Part shown: one piece after another, positions 35,765 to 44,689 of the stretch
How positions within the stretch are numbered: the first letter of the stretch is position 1
How the letters are laid out: each line of letters begins with the position of its first letter
NCBI RefSeq assembly: GCF_024609785.1
Contig: NZ_JANHJQ010000002.1
Location: 1-64,000, forward strand
Direction: 5' to 3'
DNA: 64,000 nt
Source: Pseudalkalibacillus decolorationis
GTDB taxonomy: Bacteria; Bacillota; Bacilli; Bacillales; Fictibacillaceae
Made by a program: the position numbers and the translations under genes
The notes under the pieces: generated by a model
Seen by the model: only the letters and a program-made list of their open reading frames with translations
Database searches by the model: none
Told to the model about the DNA's origin: nothing

Positions 35765-36976
35765 ATGCGAAAAATGAAGAAAATCGCTATGTTATGCAGT
35801 TCTATTGTATTGTCTGTAGGAATGATTAGTCCTGTTTATGCTGAGACTTCAGGTAAAGGGTCAGGAACACCGGAAAATCAAAATTACTCTATTTCGGGAT
35901 TTATAAGTCATGAAGAATTAAGCAAAAAACTTGGGCAGATTGAGAAAAACAGCCAGGGAAGAGTTGATGTAGAGGTAGCCGGGTATTCGAATCAAGGACG
36001 CGAAATTTATAAAGCAACCGTAGGTACAGGAGACAAAGTTTTATTACTCCAAAGTGAAATTCACGGAAATGAAAAAACCGGAACAGCTGCATTGTTAAAT
36101 ATTTTGCAAAATCTCGGATCCAACAACTCTCCCGAAGTTAAGAAAATCAGAGAGGAAGTTACAATCGTAGCGATGCCGATGGTGAATCCGGATGCGACAG
36201 AATTAAACCGTCGGGGAAACGACTTGTCTTGGAGTGAAGTTGTTGAGGATTTCCCTCAATTAAATGGAGCTGAACCATCATGGAATTATTACACATATAA
36301 AAACGAATATTGGGATTATGCATCAAATCCGGGATTTGACGTAAATCGTGATTTTAACCCAAATCTTGATTATGTGCCTGAATCCGATGATTTTCCAGGT
36401 GATTCATCATTACCTGGCTGGTTCATCACACCTGAAGCACAAACTGTACGTGATGTTTATATAAGCCTAACTGAACAGTTTGGAAAGGTCGATGTCTTCG
36501 TTGATCTCCACCACCAAGGAGTATACACAATTGAAGGAAGTGGAGAGCCTGTAACTCTTTCTATATCCGGACAGTTTGTTCCTAATCTGGACAGCACTGA
36601 GGGAGCAAAATATAGTGAATATGCTGATCAATACAACATAGAATTTTCAAAACAATTAAATGTTGCTGCTTATGACGCATTGCAGCAAATGGGAAATTCC
36701 CCGTTCGGAAATATTTCTCTTTATCCGCAAGGGTTGGATCTTCCAGGGACAGCACTTGGATCTTTTGCTCTTAACGGTAGCGGGGCCGTACTGTTTGAAG
36801 TCACCGGACAAACACAAAGCTACGGCCAGAAAAAGAGAGGACAGTTAGTAAACGCCGTTGAAACTGGTCTGTACGGCATCATTAACGGTGTTTCTTCCGG
36901 TAATGTTTACGAAATCGATGCTGATGAATATCATGACATCCCTCTAACAGACCGTGATCAAGACTATGGATTTTAG
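35765..36976 (+). CDS. Secreted M14-family peptidase
   Basis: This is a 403-residue protein with signal peptide MRKMKKIAMLCSSIVLSVGM ending VYA. M14 landmarks are QSEIHGNEKTG (HxxE zinc site), MPMVNPDATELNRRG, DVNRDFNP, FVDLHHQG (zinc His) and VLFEVTGQTQSYG (catalytic Glu). It differs strongly from the M14 protein at 32744, so the two are not recent duplicates. The start has GGAGGAATTCG before it. It is probably an extracellular exopeptidase for nutrient or wall peptides. Confidence 0.83.
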   Translation: MRKMKKIAMLCSSIVLSVGMISPVYAETSGKGSGTPENQNYSISGFISHEELSKKLGQIEKNSQGRVDVEVAGYSNQGREIYKATVGTGDKVLLLQSEIHGNEKTGTAALLNILQNLGSNNSPEVKKIREEVTIVAMPMVNPDATELNRRGNDLSWSEVVEDFPQLNGAEPSWNYYTYKNEYWDYASNPGFDVNRDFNPNLDYVPESDDFPGDSSLPGWFITPEAQTVRDVYISLTEQFGKVDVFVDLHHQGVYTIEGSGEPVTLSISGQFVPNLDSTEGAKYSEYADQYNIEFSKQLNVAAYDALQQMGNSPFGNISLYPQGLDLPGTALGSFALNGSGAVLFEVTGQTQSYGQKKRGQLVNAVETGLYGIINGVSSGNVYEIDADEYHDIPLTDRDQDYGF

Positions 36977-37041
36977 ATAAGCTAGGTTAACGGCTTTTAT
37001 ATTTAAGAATAAAAGCGCACCGGGATACTAGTTGATATAGG
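36977..37041. other. Short spacer with weak hairpin
   Basis: GCTTTTAT...ATAAAAGC near 36997 may terminate the peptidase transcript; the T-tract is poor. Confidence 0.3.
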
Positions 37042-37076
37042 TTCTTTCAATGGGGCATCGAACCCCATTGAAAGAA
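37042..37076. repeat. Perfect 14-base inverted repeat
   Basis: TTCTTTCAATGGGG and CCCCATTGAAAGAA flank a 7-base loop. It is not followed by T-runs on either strand, so its role is unclear. Confidence 0.55.
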
Positions 37077-37079
37077 AAA

Positions 37080-37721
37080 GATTCCGATGAAATCGCTGAT
37101 TCCCTTTTGAAAAGTTTTTCTAATATGTCGTTCACTGTAACTGAGTTTTTCTGATAAAGAGCGAATTGAAATGATTCCCTTGGGCAAACATATATTGCAT
37201 ACTTGGTTGTAGTAAGTAATCAGTTTTTAATTCATTTAAAGATAGGAAGTTGTATTAATTTTGATTCAACCTTTTCAATTATTTCTGAAATTCGAGTAGG
37301 TGGATATAATATCTTCCATCAAAAACACCGCTTCATTCCCCATATACCCTCCAGAAATACATGATTTCCGATAAGCTCAGAAACAGGATGCCTAAAAAAA
37401 GGGTATACAGTGTCTAAATAAAAGCGAAATCCAAATAAGGAAGAGTCTGGAGAAAGGTTTATTACTCAAATTCAGTCGTCAATTCCGTAACAAAGACTCC
37501 TTTGGAAAAAGAAGATAAGCTTAGGTCAAAAATAATATCCACGCAGCCATCTGGTATGATACGATGCAATTTATTCGTATTCGATGCATTGAAATCAACG
37601 GTCAATAGCAAGCAACATAACATTCTAGACTCTTGGATGGTAAATATTCTCCATATCGATAATTAGAATCTAATAGTTTGTGTTGTAATATAGGTGGCTG
37701 AAAAGGACGAAAAAGTCGCAT
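37080..37721 (-). pseudogene. AraC-family regulator pseudogene
   Basis: The minus strand opens MRLFRPFQPPILQHKLLDSN at 37721, then ECYVACYW and, after a lost base, TVDFNASNTNKLHRIIPDGC and VDIIFDL (conserved PDGCVDIIF box). A stop and further frames give FGFRFYLDTVYPFFRHPVSE and NHVFLEGIWG, then finally the helix-turn-helix SIRSLSEKLSYSERHIRKTF. All parts of a 270-residue AraC protein are present in order, with several frameshifts and stops. This accounts for most of an otherwise gene-free kilobase. Confidence 0.75.
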
Positions 37722-38163
37722 ATTGTTTTGTTTCACACTTCCTGTAGAAATGATGAGTTCCAGTAGATCTTTATTGTAAAAAAATAGTAACTAACAAAGG
37801 TTATTGTCAACATTTTTCACTTTATCACGCTAAAATGTCCAAAAAAAAAGTTTATTCTACTAAAATAGGTTCATAAAAGTATATAGAAATATGTGAACGT
37901 CCGTAAAATATTTTAATAGTTTTACGGACGTAAAAAACGGTCATTATTATTAAAAATTAGGTGCCTGTAAAATTGTAACTATTTGAATGATACCTTTAGA
38001 CAAAAGACTGAACGCTTAAAACTATTCATTAGAATAAACCAGCTAAAATCTTGATCATTAGCTGGTTTATTGTGTCCTCCGCAGTTACACAGCTGGTTCA
38101 ATCCTCCGGTGTTGACGGTGTCATTGTATAACTAATGTTCGAAGCCTAGGATGAACAGGGTCA
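37722..38163. repeat. Intergenic region with two strong inverted repeats
   Basis: ACGTCCGTAAAA...TTTTACGGACGT at 37897-37932 is a perfect 12-base stem. ATAAACCAGCTAA...TTAGCTGGTTTAT at 38034-38070 is a perfect 13-base stem. The second may terminate the DeoR gene. The first has no T-tract on its exit side and could be an operator. No coding sequence was seen. Confidence 0.5.
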
Positions 38164-38964
38164 TCAATGCTCATTCATGTCACCGATTTTTATCCAATCT
38201 AGGTCCTTAATCATTGCATATTTGGACCAATCAATGGGCATTTCCTGATCTGTCATAACACAATCAATGGATGAGAATGACCCGATATGAAAAAGAGCCC
38301 TCTGATTAATTTTGGAAGCATCAGCGACAACATAAACTTGTCTTGATCGCTTCATCATAATAGAAGATGCCGTTGCTTCATCAATGTTGAAATCACATAT
38401 TCCATCATTGTTGATGCCTCCACACGAAATAAAAGCTTTATCAAAATAAAAGTGTTCTAACAAATGATTAGTTAATGATCCACTGATTGACTGTTGCAAG
38501 GGGTTCGTCGTTCCTCCAAGTACAATTACTCTACCATCAAATAATTGGTTTTCTAATCGATTATTTAATATTTCGACTGCTGCTAAAGAGTTGGTCACAA
38601 TCGTGACATTTTTTACGTTTTTAATCGAACTCGCAATGTGCAAGGTTGTTGAGCCTACATCTAGTGCAATGGTTTCTCCATCCATAATGAAAGTTGCGGC
38701 AGTTTCACCGATCCTTTTTTTTGGATTATGAGAGATACCGACTTTTTTATTAAAATGGGGTTCTTTAATCGAACCAAAATAGGGAACAGCCCCACCATGA
38801 ATTCTACATAAATTTTTATTCTCCTCAAGCGTGCTTAAATCTTTTCGTATCGTTTCAGGTGTTACGTTTAATTTCATTGCTAAATCAACGACACTCACTT
38901 TATTTTTTATCTCAAGTTCTCTAATGATCATTCTATGTCTATCTGTAATTAATGACTCCTTCAT
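38164..38964 (-). CDS. DeoR/GlpR-family transcriptional regulator
   Basis: This 266-residue protein has the N-terminal DeoR helix-turn-helix VVDLAMKLNVTPETIRKDLS followed by the linker RIHGGAVP. The sugar-phosphate-binding (DeoRC) domain has LDVGSTTLHIA, TIVTNSLAAVEIL and YVVADASKINQRALFHIG. Such proteins repress sugar or glycerol phosphate genes until a phosphorylated ligand binds. It starts after TTAGGAG. It is divergent from the metallophosphoesterase-tatA unit, which is its probable target along with itself. Confidence 0.87.
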   Translation of the reverse strand: MKESLITDRHRMIIRELEIKNKVSVVDLAMKLNVTPETIRKDLSTLEENKNLCRIHGGAVPYFGSIKEPHFNKKVGISHNPKKRIGETAATFIMDGETIALDVGSTTLHIASSIKNVKNVTIVTNSLAAVEILNNRLENQLFDGRVIVLGGTTNPLQQSISGSLTNHLLEHFYFDKAFISCGGINNDGICDFNIDEATASSIMMKRSRQVYVVADASKINQRALFHIGSFSSIDCVMTDQEMPIDWSKYAMIKDLDWIKIGDMNEH

Positions 38965-39378
38965 ATAGATCTCCTAAGCCCTCGTCGTTTTGATTTGTTT
39001 TGTATTAACTAATTATAAGGGCTGAATTTTAAAAAAAGATGATGAAATTATTAACTTTTGTAAATGAAACAGAAATAGCATGTCAAACAAAAACAAAAGC
39101 ACCTTTTTCATCGAACTTTTCTACCAAAAATCTTAGCATTTTTTCTTAGGAAAGCTATTTGTGTCGTTTTCTTTAGCTTTTGTTTTCTAAGTTTTCTTTG
39201 TTTTTTTTACTTGTCTTTTCAGCATGATTAATAGTGTATTAATATTTTTATTCTAAGATGAAAAGTAGTGTAAGGGGATATTGGCGGCATCTCATTTTTA
39301 AGTCATGATGCTTGTATTGAAATTTCCCCTCTCTTTTTGATGCTCGGCTGAACAATAAAAAAACTGGAGGTCATTTTG
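38965..39378 (+). promoter_or_regulatory. Divergent control region with repeated GTTTTCT motifs
   Basis: GTTTTCT occurs at 39166, 39182 and 39191, embedded in a T-rich run, with further TTTTGTTT words on both sides. Clustered direct repeats suit a DeoR-family operator, but low complexity makes this weak evidence. Confidence 0.35.
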
Positions 39379-40599
39379 ATGAGTAATCAGGATCAAAACA
39401 AAGGGTTAGACAGAAAGAGTTTTATAAAAAAAGGAGGAATGGCTACGCTTGCTTTAACACTTGCGTCTACTGGGTTGCCAGTAAATTTATTGAATGACAA
39501 CGCGCATGCTTATTCTGAAAAAAAACAACATCCTAAGCTCCAATTCAACTCAGATGGTAAGTTTAAAATCGTACAATTTAACGACACTCAAGATGATGAA
39601 CGCATTGATCGTAGGACAATTGAACTTATGGAGAAAGTTCTTGACTCAGAGAAGCCGGATTTTGTTGTTTTCAACGGTGACATTATTACAGGAGGCTGTG
39701 ATACAGAATTAGAAATGAAACAAGCCATGAATAATGTCGTTCATCTGGTGGAAAAAAGAGAGATCAAATGGGCGATTACATTTGGAAACCATGATGAAGA
39801 CTCTTCATCCAAGAGTGGGATGTATGAGAATGACATGCTGAAGTTCTATATGAAGTACAAACATAATATGAACGAACGAGGTGAAAGGGGCCTTACTGGA
39901 ACAGGAAATATGAATCTCTTAATTAGACAATCAAAAGGCAATAAAGCGGCATTCAACCTCTGGCTTCTTGATAGTGGAAGATATGCACCAGCTCAAATAG
40001 CTGGGCAAGATTTTAAAGGATACCCTACTTGGGACTGGTTACGCTTTAATCAAGTTAATTGGTATTATGAGACATCTAAAAAACTTGAGAAGAGGTACCG
40101 TTATAAAGTACCTTCACTCGTGTTCATTCATATCCCTCTATGGGAACATCGTTTTATGTGGTATGCAAGTGTAGATAGTCGAACACAAGCCAACCATGAA
40201 TTGGCAGTGAAAAAGCATAATATAGTAGGAGAAAGAAATGAAGATGAATGTCCAGGTCCGATTAACGGTGGCTTGTTTTCAGCCATGTTAGAGAGAGGAG
40301 ACGTTAAAGGGGTTTTCTGCGGACATGATCATGTAAACACCTATTGTGGCAACTATTATGGAATCATGCTTGGATATGCTGGTAACACCGGTTTCGGAAC
40401 ATACGGTCTTTCCGGTGCTGATCGGAATAGACTTCGTGGTGCTAGAGTATTCCATTTAGATGAAAATAAGGAAGGGGTTCTTGTAGACACCCATATGGTT
40501 TTTGCTAAGGACTACGGAATTGATTTATCAGCGAATGATCAAAGTATAGATCCTTTACCATTAAATAATAAAAACAAGGAAAAAGTAGAGAAAAGATAA
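39379..40599 (+). CDS. Exported metallophosphoesterase (phosphodiesterase-like), Tat candidate
   Basis: This is a 406-residue protein. The ATG at 39379 lies 8 bases from GGAGG. The N-terminus DRKSFIKKGGMATLALTLAS is a Tat-like signal with Arg-Lys instead of Arg-Arg, cleaved near AHAYS. Metallophosphoesterase blocks are present: VQFNDTQDD (first Asp-x-x), VVFNGDIITGG (GD), ITFGNHDED (GNHD), HIPLWEH and FCGHDHVN (GHDH). It resembles Bacillus calcineurin-like phosphodiesterases. TatA is encoded 51 bases downstream, strongly suggesting folded export. The DeoR regulator opposite suggests induction by a sugar phosphate. Confidence 0.82.
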   Translation: MSNQDQNKGLDRKSFIKKGGMATLALTLASTGLPVNLLNDNAHAYSEKKQHPKLQFNSDGKFKIVQFNDTQDDERIDRRTIELMEKVLDSEKPDFVVFNGDIITGGCDTELEMKQAMNNVVHLVEKREIKWAITFGNHDEDSSSKSGMYENDMLKFYMKYKHNMNERGERGLTGTGNMNLLIRQSKGNKAAFNLWLLDSGRYAPAQIAGQDFKGYPTWDWLRFNQVNWYYETSKKLEKRYRYKVPSLVFIHIPLWEHRFMWYASVDSRTQANHELAVKKHNIVGERNEDECPGPINGGLFSAMLERGDVKGVFCGHDHVNTYCGNYYGIMLGYAGNTGFGTYGLSGADRNRLRGARVFHLDENKEGVLVDTHMVFAKDYGIDLSANDQSIDPLPLNNKNKEKVEKR

Positions 40600-40650
40600 G
40601 TATGAGCCGTATCTATGGAATAGAAAACAATTTATTATGGAGGACACAAC

Positions 40651-40830
40651 ATGTTACAAAGTATAGGCGTACCTGGTCTAATTCTACTTTTAGTTATTGC
40701 TCTCATCGTATTTGGACCATCTAAGTTACCTGAAATCGGGCGTGCATTTGGTCATACATTAAAAGAATTTAAAAGCTCAGCAAATGATTTAATGTCAGAT
40801 GAAAAAGAAGATCGAAGTCGATCGAAGTAA
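40651..40830 (+). CDS. tatA: TatA, Sec-independent translocase subunit (59 aa)
   Basis: This 59-residue protein reads [20 protein letters not shown] followed by [20 protein letters not shown]: one N-terminal membrane helix, the conserved FGPSKLPE hinge, an amphipathic helix and a charged tail. It starts after ATGGAGG. It sits directly behind a Tat-type phosphoesterase, as tatAd sits behind phoD in B. subtilis, but no tatC is present in the window, so it must use a TatC encoded elsewhere. Confidence 0.93.
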   Translation: MLQSIGVPGLILLLVIALIVFGPSKLPEIGRAFGHTLKEFKSSANDLMSDEKEDRSRSK

Positions 40831-40969
40831 GAGTGTCTTGGCTAACTTAATAGTAAGGGGGCAGACTCTGTGGAGTCAGCCTCCTCTTATGACTAATCGC
40901 TTGATATTTAAGGGATTCAGCCTACTCCCCATTTTCGAGGGGACGGGCAAAAATACCCATACTGATAGG

Positions 40970-41007
40970 AAAGCCTTGACTTTATACATAACAGTCAAGG
41001 CTTTTTT
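40970..41007 (+). terminator. Rho-independent terminator of the phosphoesterase-tatA unit
   Basis: AAAGCCTTGACT...AGTCAAGGCTTTTTT, a 12-base stem followed by six T. Confidence 0.85.
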
Positions 41008-41092
41008 GACTATGGAACTTGTCCAATCTATTTTCCTTTTAATATCATACTATGAAATGAAAGGATCAATTTAATAGAAGGGGGGTTATTTT

Positions 41093-41254
41093 ATGTGTTA
41101 TTACGATACTTGTAAAAAGAAAGATTATTATTATGATCCTTGTGACTATTGTGATCCTTGTAAAAAGAGAGATTATGATTATGATTCTTGTGTCTTTTTT
41201 AATCCTTGTAAAAAGAAAGATAAGAAGAAATATTGTTGCTGTTCGTATTATTGA
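41093..41254 (+). CDS. Small Cys/Tyr/Lys-rich repeat protein (53 aa)
   Basis: A very strong ribosome binding site (AGGGGGG) precedes an ATG giving 53 residues: MCYYDTCKKKDYYYDPCDYC, then DPCKKRDYDYDSC, FNPCKKKDKKK and a CCCSYY tail. Nine Cys and eleven Tyr make up well over a third of it. A unit with the core (D/N)-P/T-C-K-K-(K/R)-D occurs three times. A terminator follows, so it is a stand-alone transcript. The composition recalls cross-linked spore coat or crust proteins. I do not recognise a named family. Confidence 0.72.
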   Translation: MCYYDTCKKKDYYYDPCDYCDPCKKRDYDYDSCVFFNPCKKKDKKKYCCCSYY

Positions 41255-41311
41255 GGAAAAGCTTCTATAGTCTAAAAGAAATTAAGAGGGTAATAAAGAA
41301 AGGAGACCTAG

Positions 41312-41344
41312 CCATATAGATCTATCTATATGGTATTTTTTTGC
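41312..41344 (+). terminator. Rho-independent terminator
   Basis: CCATATAGA-TCTA-TCTATATGG followed by a T-run. It closes the small Cys/Tyr-rich gene. Confidence 0.78.
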
Positions 41345-41644
41345 GTTTTTATCATTCAAAGTACTCGACTAACTCTATCAAATCTTTTGTACCTCGACCT
41401 ATTCTCTAAAAACGATCGCATCTCCAGGTCACACTTTACCTTTTAATCGGATGAGTTCGGGTCTACTCCTTTTTGTACCTAACATGTTCTCTGCAAGTAT
41501 TTCGATACTGTTGTATTCGCTTAACAAATTTAATTGCTGTATCATTTATTCCGCCCTGTTTTAAAAAAGTGAACCCTTACATATATTCATATTGGGGTTA
41601 ATTTGAGCCTAACCACTATTAAAAACATAGGTAGGTGATTAAAC
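41345..41644. other. Intergenic region, no gene recognised
   Basis: No coding sequence was found. The ribosome binding site of the next small gene (AGGTAGGTGA) lies at its end. Confidence 0.4.
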
Positions 41645-41803
41645 TTGGAAAATCAGATGTTTGAAGCTATATACGAGAGGTTTATTATTGAGTTTCAACT
41701 AAGGTTGAACCGTCCCTTGTTTGACGATGAGAAAAAGTTTATTGAATGGGTTTCAATGAAGGTTATAGAAGAATATCAAAGATTCCATTCAAAAATACAG
41801 TAA
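41645..41803 (+). CDS. Small conserved-type acidic protein (52 aa)
   Basis: A TTG start after AGGTGA gives ENQMFEAIYERFIIEFQLRL, then NRPLFDDEKKFIEWVSMKVI and EEYQRFHSKIQ. An ATG four codons later is an alternative. It is predicted all-helical, without a membrane segment. A diverged copy of its C-terminal two thirds is on the opposite strand at 43003 (LNRPLLEDEKKFIEWLSKKA), which shows that the frame has been under selection. Function unknown. Confidence 0.68.
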   Translation: MENQMFEAIYERFIIEFQLRLNRPLFDDEKKFIEWVSMKVIEEYQRFHSKIQ

Positions 41804-42150
41804 ATAACATCAAATATATACTTATTTACCAATGCAACAGTCCTGCCCACACCTGATGGTAAAAAAAGGTGTCCCACTGGCTCCTTTTCTCTCAAAAATT
41901 TATATCAATAATCTATGTAAGAGATGGACAACTTGTAACGGCAGTTTCAATATGTGTATAAAAAACCCCCGTCCTTGTGAGGGTAAAGAGGTATAGATTA
42001 CAAGCAGATACTAGGATAACAACTTTGAGTTAATCTTCGTATGAACATTCTTGAACCTATTACTGAATTAGTATAGAAAAACTAGGAGGCTATATGTTTG
42101 TTTTTTCATAGAGTATAAAATTCAGTGATTTTGAGTCCATACTCCAGTTT
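41804..42150. other. Intergenic region, no gene recognised
   Basis: No coding sequence and no clear T-tailed terminator. A short G/C-rich word near 41955 does not form a stable stem. Confidence 0.35.
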
Positions 42151-42356
42151 GTGTCACTCACCATTAATCTGTAATAATAGTGGTGATTACTTTGCTGAAA
42201 CGTTTACCTCTAAACATAAAGTATACCTTGTTGACCTCAGGGACGCTGGAAACTCTTAAAAGGCATCAGAACTCTATTAGTTCTTGGACATTTGCTGTAT
42301 ACTCCACCGGAGGAATGATTGGGTTAATATACACAATTTGTGTTTGTCTTAATAAT
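42151..42356 (+). pseudogene. Alpha/beta-hydrolase remnant
   Basis: Plus-strand text SGDYFAETFTSKHKVYLVDL followed by RDAGNS corresponds to the strand before the oxyanion region (usual form VYLVDLRGHGNS). After a frameshift FAVYSTGGMIGLIYT matches the nucleophile elbow (usual GHSMGGMI), with Ser displaced. Only these pieces remain. Confidence 0.55.
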
Positions 42357-42479
42357 TAAATTGTCAGATTTAAGTCGAGGATTTTCTTCTTGCCTTTTTT
42401 TGTTCTTCCTAGTTGTTAGTCTTTCCAATTTGTCATCACCTTCATAAAATATGGTATCGACTAAAAAGGTGGTGATATT

Positions 42480-42611
42480 ATGAGTGGTTTCGGTAACTTC
42501 GGTGGCGACTTTGGTCGCAAAAGAGATAATAATGGCTTTGCGTTAATCGTAGTATTGTTTATCTTGCTTATTATTGTTGGAGCAGCCATGTTTGATGATA
42601 AAAAGTATTAA
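42480..42611 (+). CDS. YjcZ-family sporulation protein (43 aa)
   Basis: The ATG at 42480 follows AGGTGGTG. The protein is MSGFGNFGGDFGRKRDNNGF then ALIVVLFILLIIVGAAMF and a charged end DDKKY. The glycine-rich N-terminus plus one membrane helix FALIVVLFILLIIVGA is the signature of the YjcZ family, small sporulation-associated membrane proteins of Bacillus. It converges on a second family member at 42770. Confidence 0.9.
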   Translation: MSGFGNFGGDFGRKRDNNGFALIVVLFILLIIVGAAMFDDKKY

Positions 42612-42711
42612 TTTAACACAAATAAGGAGACAACGGAATTTAAAACGTTGTTCTCAGAATCGCTGTAGTGAGACGTGCTTCTTTTTTGTTAGGTAAGAAC
42701 TTCTTTTTATC

Positions 42712-42745
42712 ATTAAGGGGTAACGTCATGGCGTTACCCCTTAAT
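42712..42745. terminator. Symmetric hairpin between the two yjcZ genes
   Basis: ATTAAGGGGTAACG and CGTTACCCCTTAAT form a perfect 14-base stem with a 6-base loop between convergent genes. It probably terminates both transcripts, though T-tracts are short. Confidence 0.6.
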
Positions 42746-42769
42746 GGAATAATACTAAAGGGTTAAATA

Positions 42770-42880
42770 TTAATAATCACGCTTATCATCCTTGACGAAA
42801 GCTACCCCAACAATAATGAGTAGAATAAACAACACAACAATCAATGCAAATCCAGAACCACGTCCACCATAACCTGACAT
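42770..42880 (-). CDS. YjcZ-family sporulation protein (36 aa)
   Basis: The minus strand encodes MSGYGGRGSGFALIVVLFIL then LIIVGVAFVKDDKRDY, with GGTGGTGA before the ATG. Same architecture as the 42480 gene: short glycine-rich head, single membrane helix, basic/acidic tail. It faces its paralogue across a shared hairpin, which suggests an inverted duplication. Confidence 0.9.
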   Translation of the reverse strand: MSGYGGRGSGFALIVVLFILLIIVGVAFVKDDKRDY

Positions 42881-43002
42881 ATTCTCACCACCATCATATT
42901 TATTAAAAGAGGTATCCTCTTCCCTTGATATGGTATGAAAAAAAATCAGCAGTGGACAGGACTATAGTATTGGTGAATAAGCATATTTTTGATGTGTTAT
43001 TG

Positions 43003-43098
43003 TTATATTTTGTATGGAACCTTTTTATATTCTTCCATAGCCTTCTTTGAAAGCCATTCAATAAATTTTTTTTCATCTTCAAGTAAAGGCCGGTTTAA
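43003..43098 (-). pseudogene. Partial copy of the small acidic protein
   Basis: The minus strand reads LNRPLLEDEKKFIEWLSKKA then MEEYKKVPYKI and a stop, clearly related to 41645-41803. No start codon with a site is in frame; the N-terminal segment (EKLQRCVGID) is in another frame, indicating a frameshift. Confidence 0.7.
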
Positions 43099-43142
43099 GG
43101 TTAAACTTTAATCAATACCAACACAGCGCTGTAATTTTTCTA

Positions 43143-44219
43143 TTAGAGATTAAAATCGTCTGATTTGCTTTTTAACTTATTCATGAAGTTGTTGAACTCA
43201 GGGATATTCATTTGTTGAGCAGGGTCAGATAAAGCTATAGGGGGATCAGGATGGACCTCTGCCATGACTCCATCGGCTCCTATAGCAAGTGCTGCCCGAG
43301 CAGCAGGAAGGACTAAATCTTTTCGTCCAGTTGAATGAGTTACATCCACAAATACAGGCAAGTGTGTCTCTTTTTTGAGAATAGGAACTGCGGTTATATC
43401 AAGTGTATTTCTAGTAGCTCGTTCGAATGTTCTAATCCCTCTCTCACAAAGTATGATTTGATCATTTCCTTTTTCAATGATATATTCGGCAGCATACATG
43501 AATTCTTCAATTGTTGCAGACAATCCACGTTTTAATAAGATTGGCTTAGTTACCAGTCCTGCTGCTTTTAATAATTCAAAATTCTGCATATTTCGGGCGC
43601 CTATTTGAATCACGTCTACATAATCCACAGCTTTTTCCAGATCATTGGGATTCAGTATTTCACTGACCACCGCAAGATTATATTTATCAGCTACCTGCCG
43701 TAAGATCCTTAAACCTTCAAAGCCGAGTCCCTGAAAATCATATGGGGAAGTTCTAGGTTTAAAAGCGCCACCCCGAATTAGGGTTATTCCATGATCTTTT
43801 ATTACTTTTGCCACACACCGGACCTGCTCCTCACTTTCAACTGCGCAAGGACCTATTACAAAATGTGGCTTCCCATCACCAATCAGCTCATCTTTAATTT
43901 TGATGACAGTATTGTTTGGTTTTCGTTTTCTTGATACCAGAAGTTCTTTTCGGTTATCTCCTTCTTGTAGTTCTAAGCTTGCTTGGAAAATACTTTTGAA
44001 AATATGTTGAAGGGTAGGAGTGTCAAAAGGACCCTTATTGTTTTCAGCTATTAAGTCAAGAAGACTCCGCTCACGGACAGGATCAAAACGCTGTGTACCT
44101 TTCATCTTCTTGATCCTACCAATTTTTTGGGCAAGTACTCCTCTTTGGTTTAAAAGATCTAAAATTTTTAAGCTAAGTTCTTCTATCTCTGTACGTATTA
44201 CTTCTAATTCATTTGACAC
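43143..44219 (-). CDS. aroA: DAHP synthase with N-terminal chorismate mutase
   Basis: This is a 358-residue bifunctional enzyme of the shikimate pathway. Residues 1-90 are an AroQ-type chorismate mutase ([31 protein letters not shown]). The rest is 3-deoxy-D-arabino-heptulosonate-7-phosphate synthase type I-beta, with [60 protein letters not shown] and [15 protein letters not shown] start at 44219 follows GAGGGAGTGG. In Bacillus the mutase domain mediates feedback inhibition by chorismate or prephenate. It is monocistronic here. Confidence 0.92.
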   Translation of the reverse strand: MSNELEVIRTEIEELSLKILDLLNQRGVLAQKIGRIKKMKGTQRFDPVRERSLLDLIAENNKGPFDTPTLQHIFKSIFQASLELQEGDNRKELLVSRKRKPNNTVIKIKDELIGDGKPHFVIGPCAVESEEQVRCVAKVIKDHGITLIRGGAFKPRTSPYDFQGLGFEGLRILRQVADKYNLAVVSEILNPNDLEKAVDYVDVIQIGARNMQNFELLKAAGLVTKPILLKRGLSATIEEFMYAAEYIIEKGNDQIILCERGIRTFERATRNTLDITAVPILKKETHLPVFVDVTHSTGRKDLVLPAARAALAIGADGVMAEVHPDPPIALSDPAQQMNIPEFNNFMNKLKSKSDDFNL

Positions 44220-44689
44220 AATTTTTCCACTCCCTCTAGTCTCGGTATTGATAATAGTTCAAGGCTTCCGAGTAACACATATGTAGAAGTTAACTAGTAC
44301 TTCTTTCTGTGGATTTAATACAATTGACCACAAAAGCCTACTGGTACTGTATGTGTAAACAATAAAAATTGTGTAAGTAAGGTGATTAACAATTAGATAA
44401 GCGAAACAAGGCTTTGATAATTGAATCCGTAGTAGGTATTTATTCGGAGAAATTCATTAAAGAGGTACAATTACGATAACTTTTTGTCTTTCATAGGTAT
44501 AACTATCCTTGATCCAAGCTAAAATTAATACATTCCTACCTCAATGAATGCGTTATGAAATATGAAGTGTATGTCTAATAATTTTTCAAACTTCGATATA
44601 GAGAAATAGGTAGTATTAACAAGAGTTTCACAAGCCTTTCGAATTGCATTATTCCAAACCACGGTGAATAGATAGATCTGGACCACCCC
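44220..44689. other. Intergenic region upstream of aroA
   Basis: No gene, T-box or other leader structure was recognised. Confidence 0.35.
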
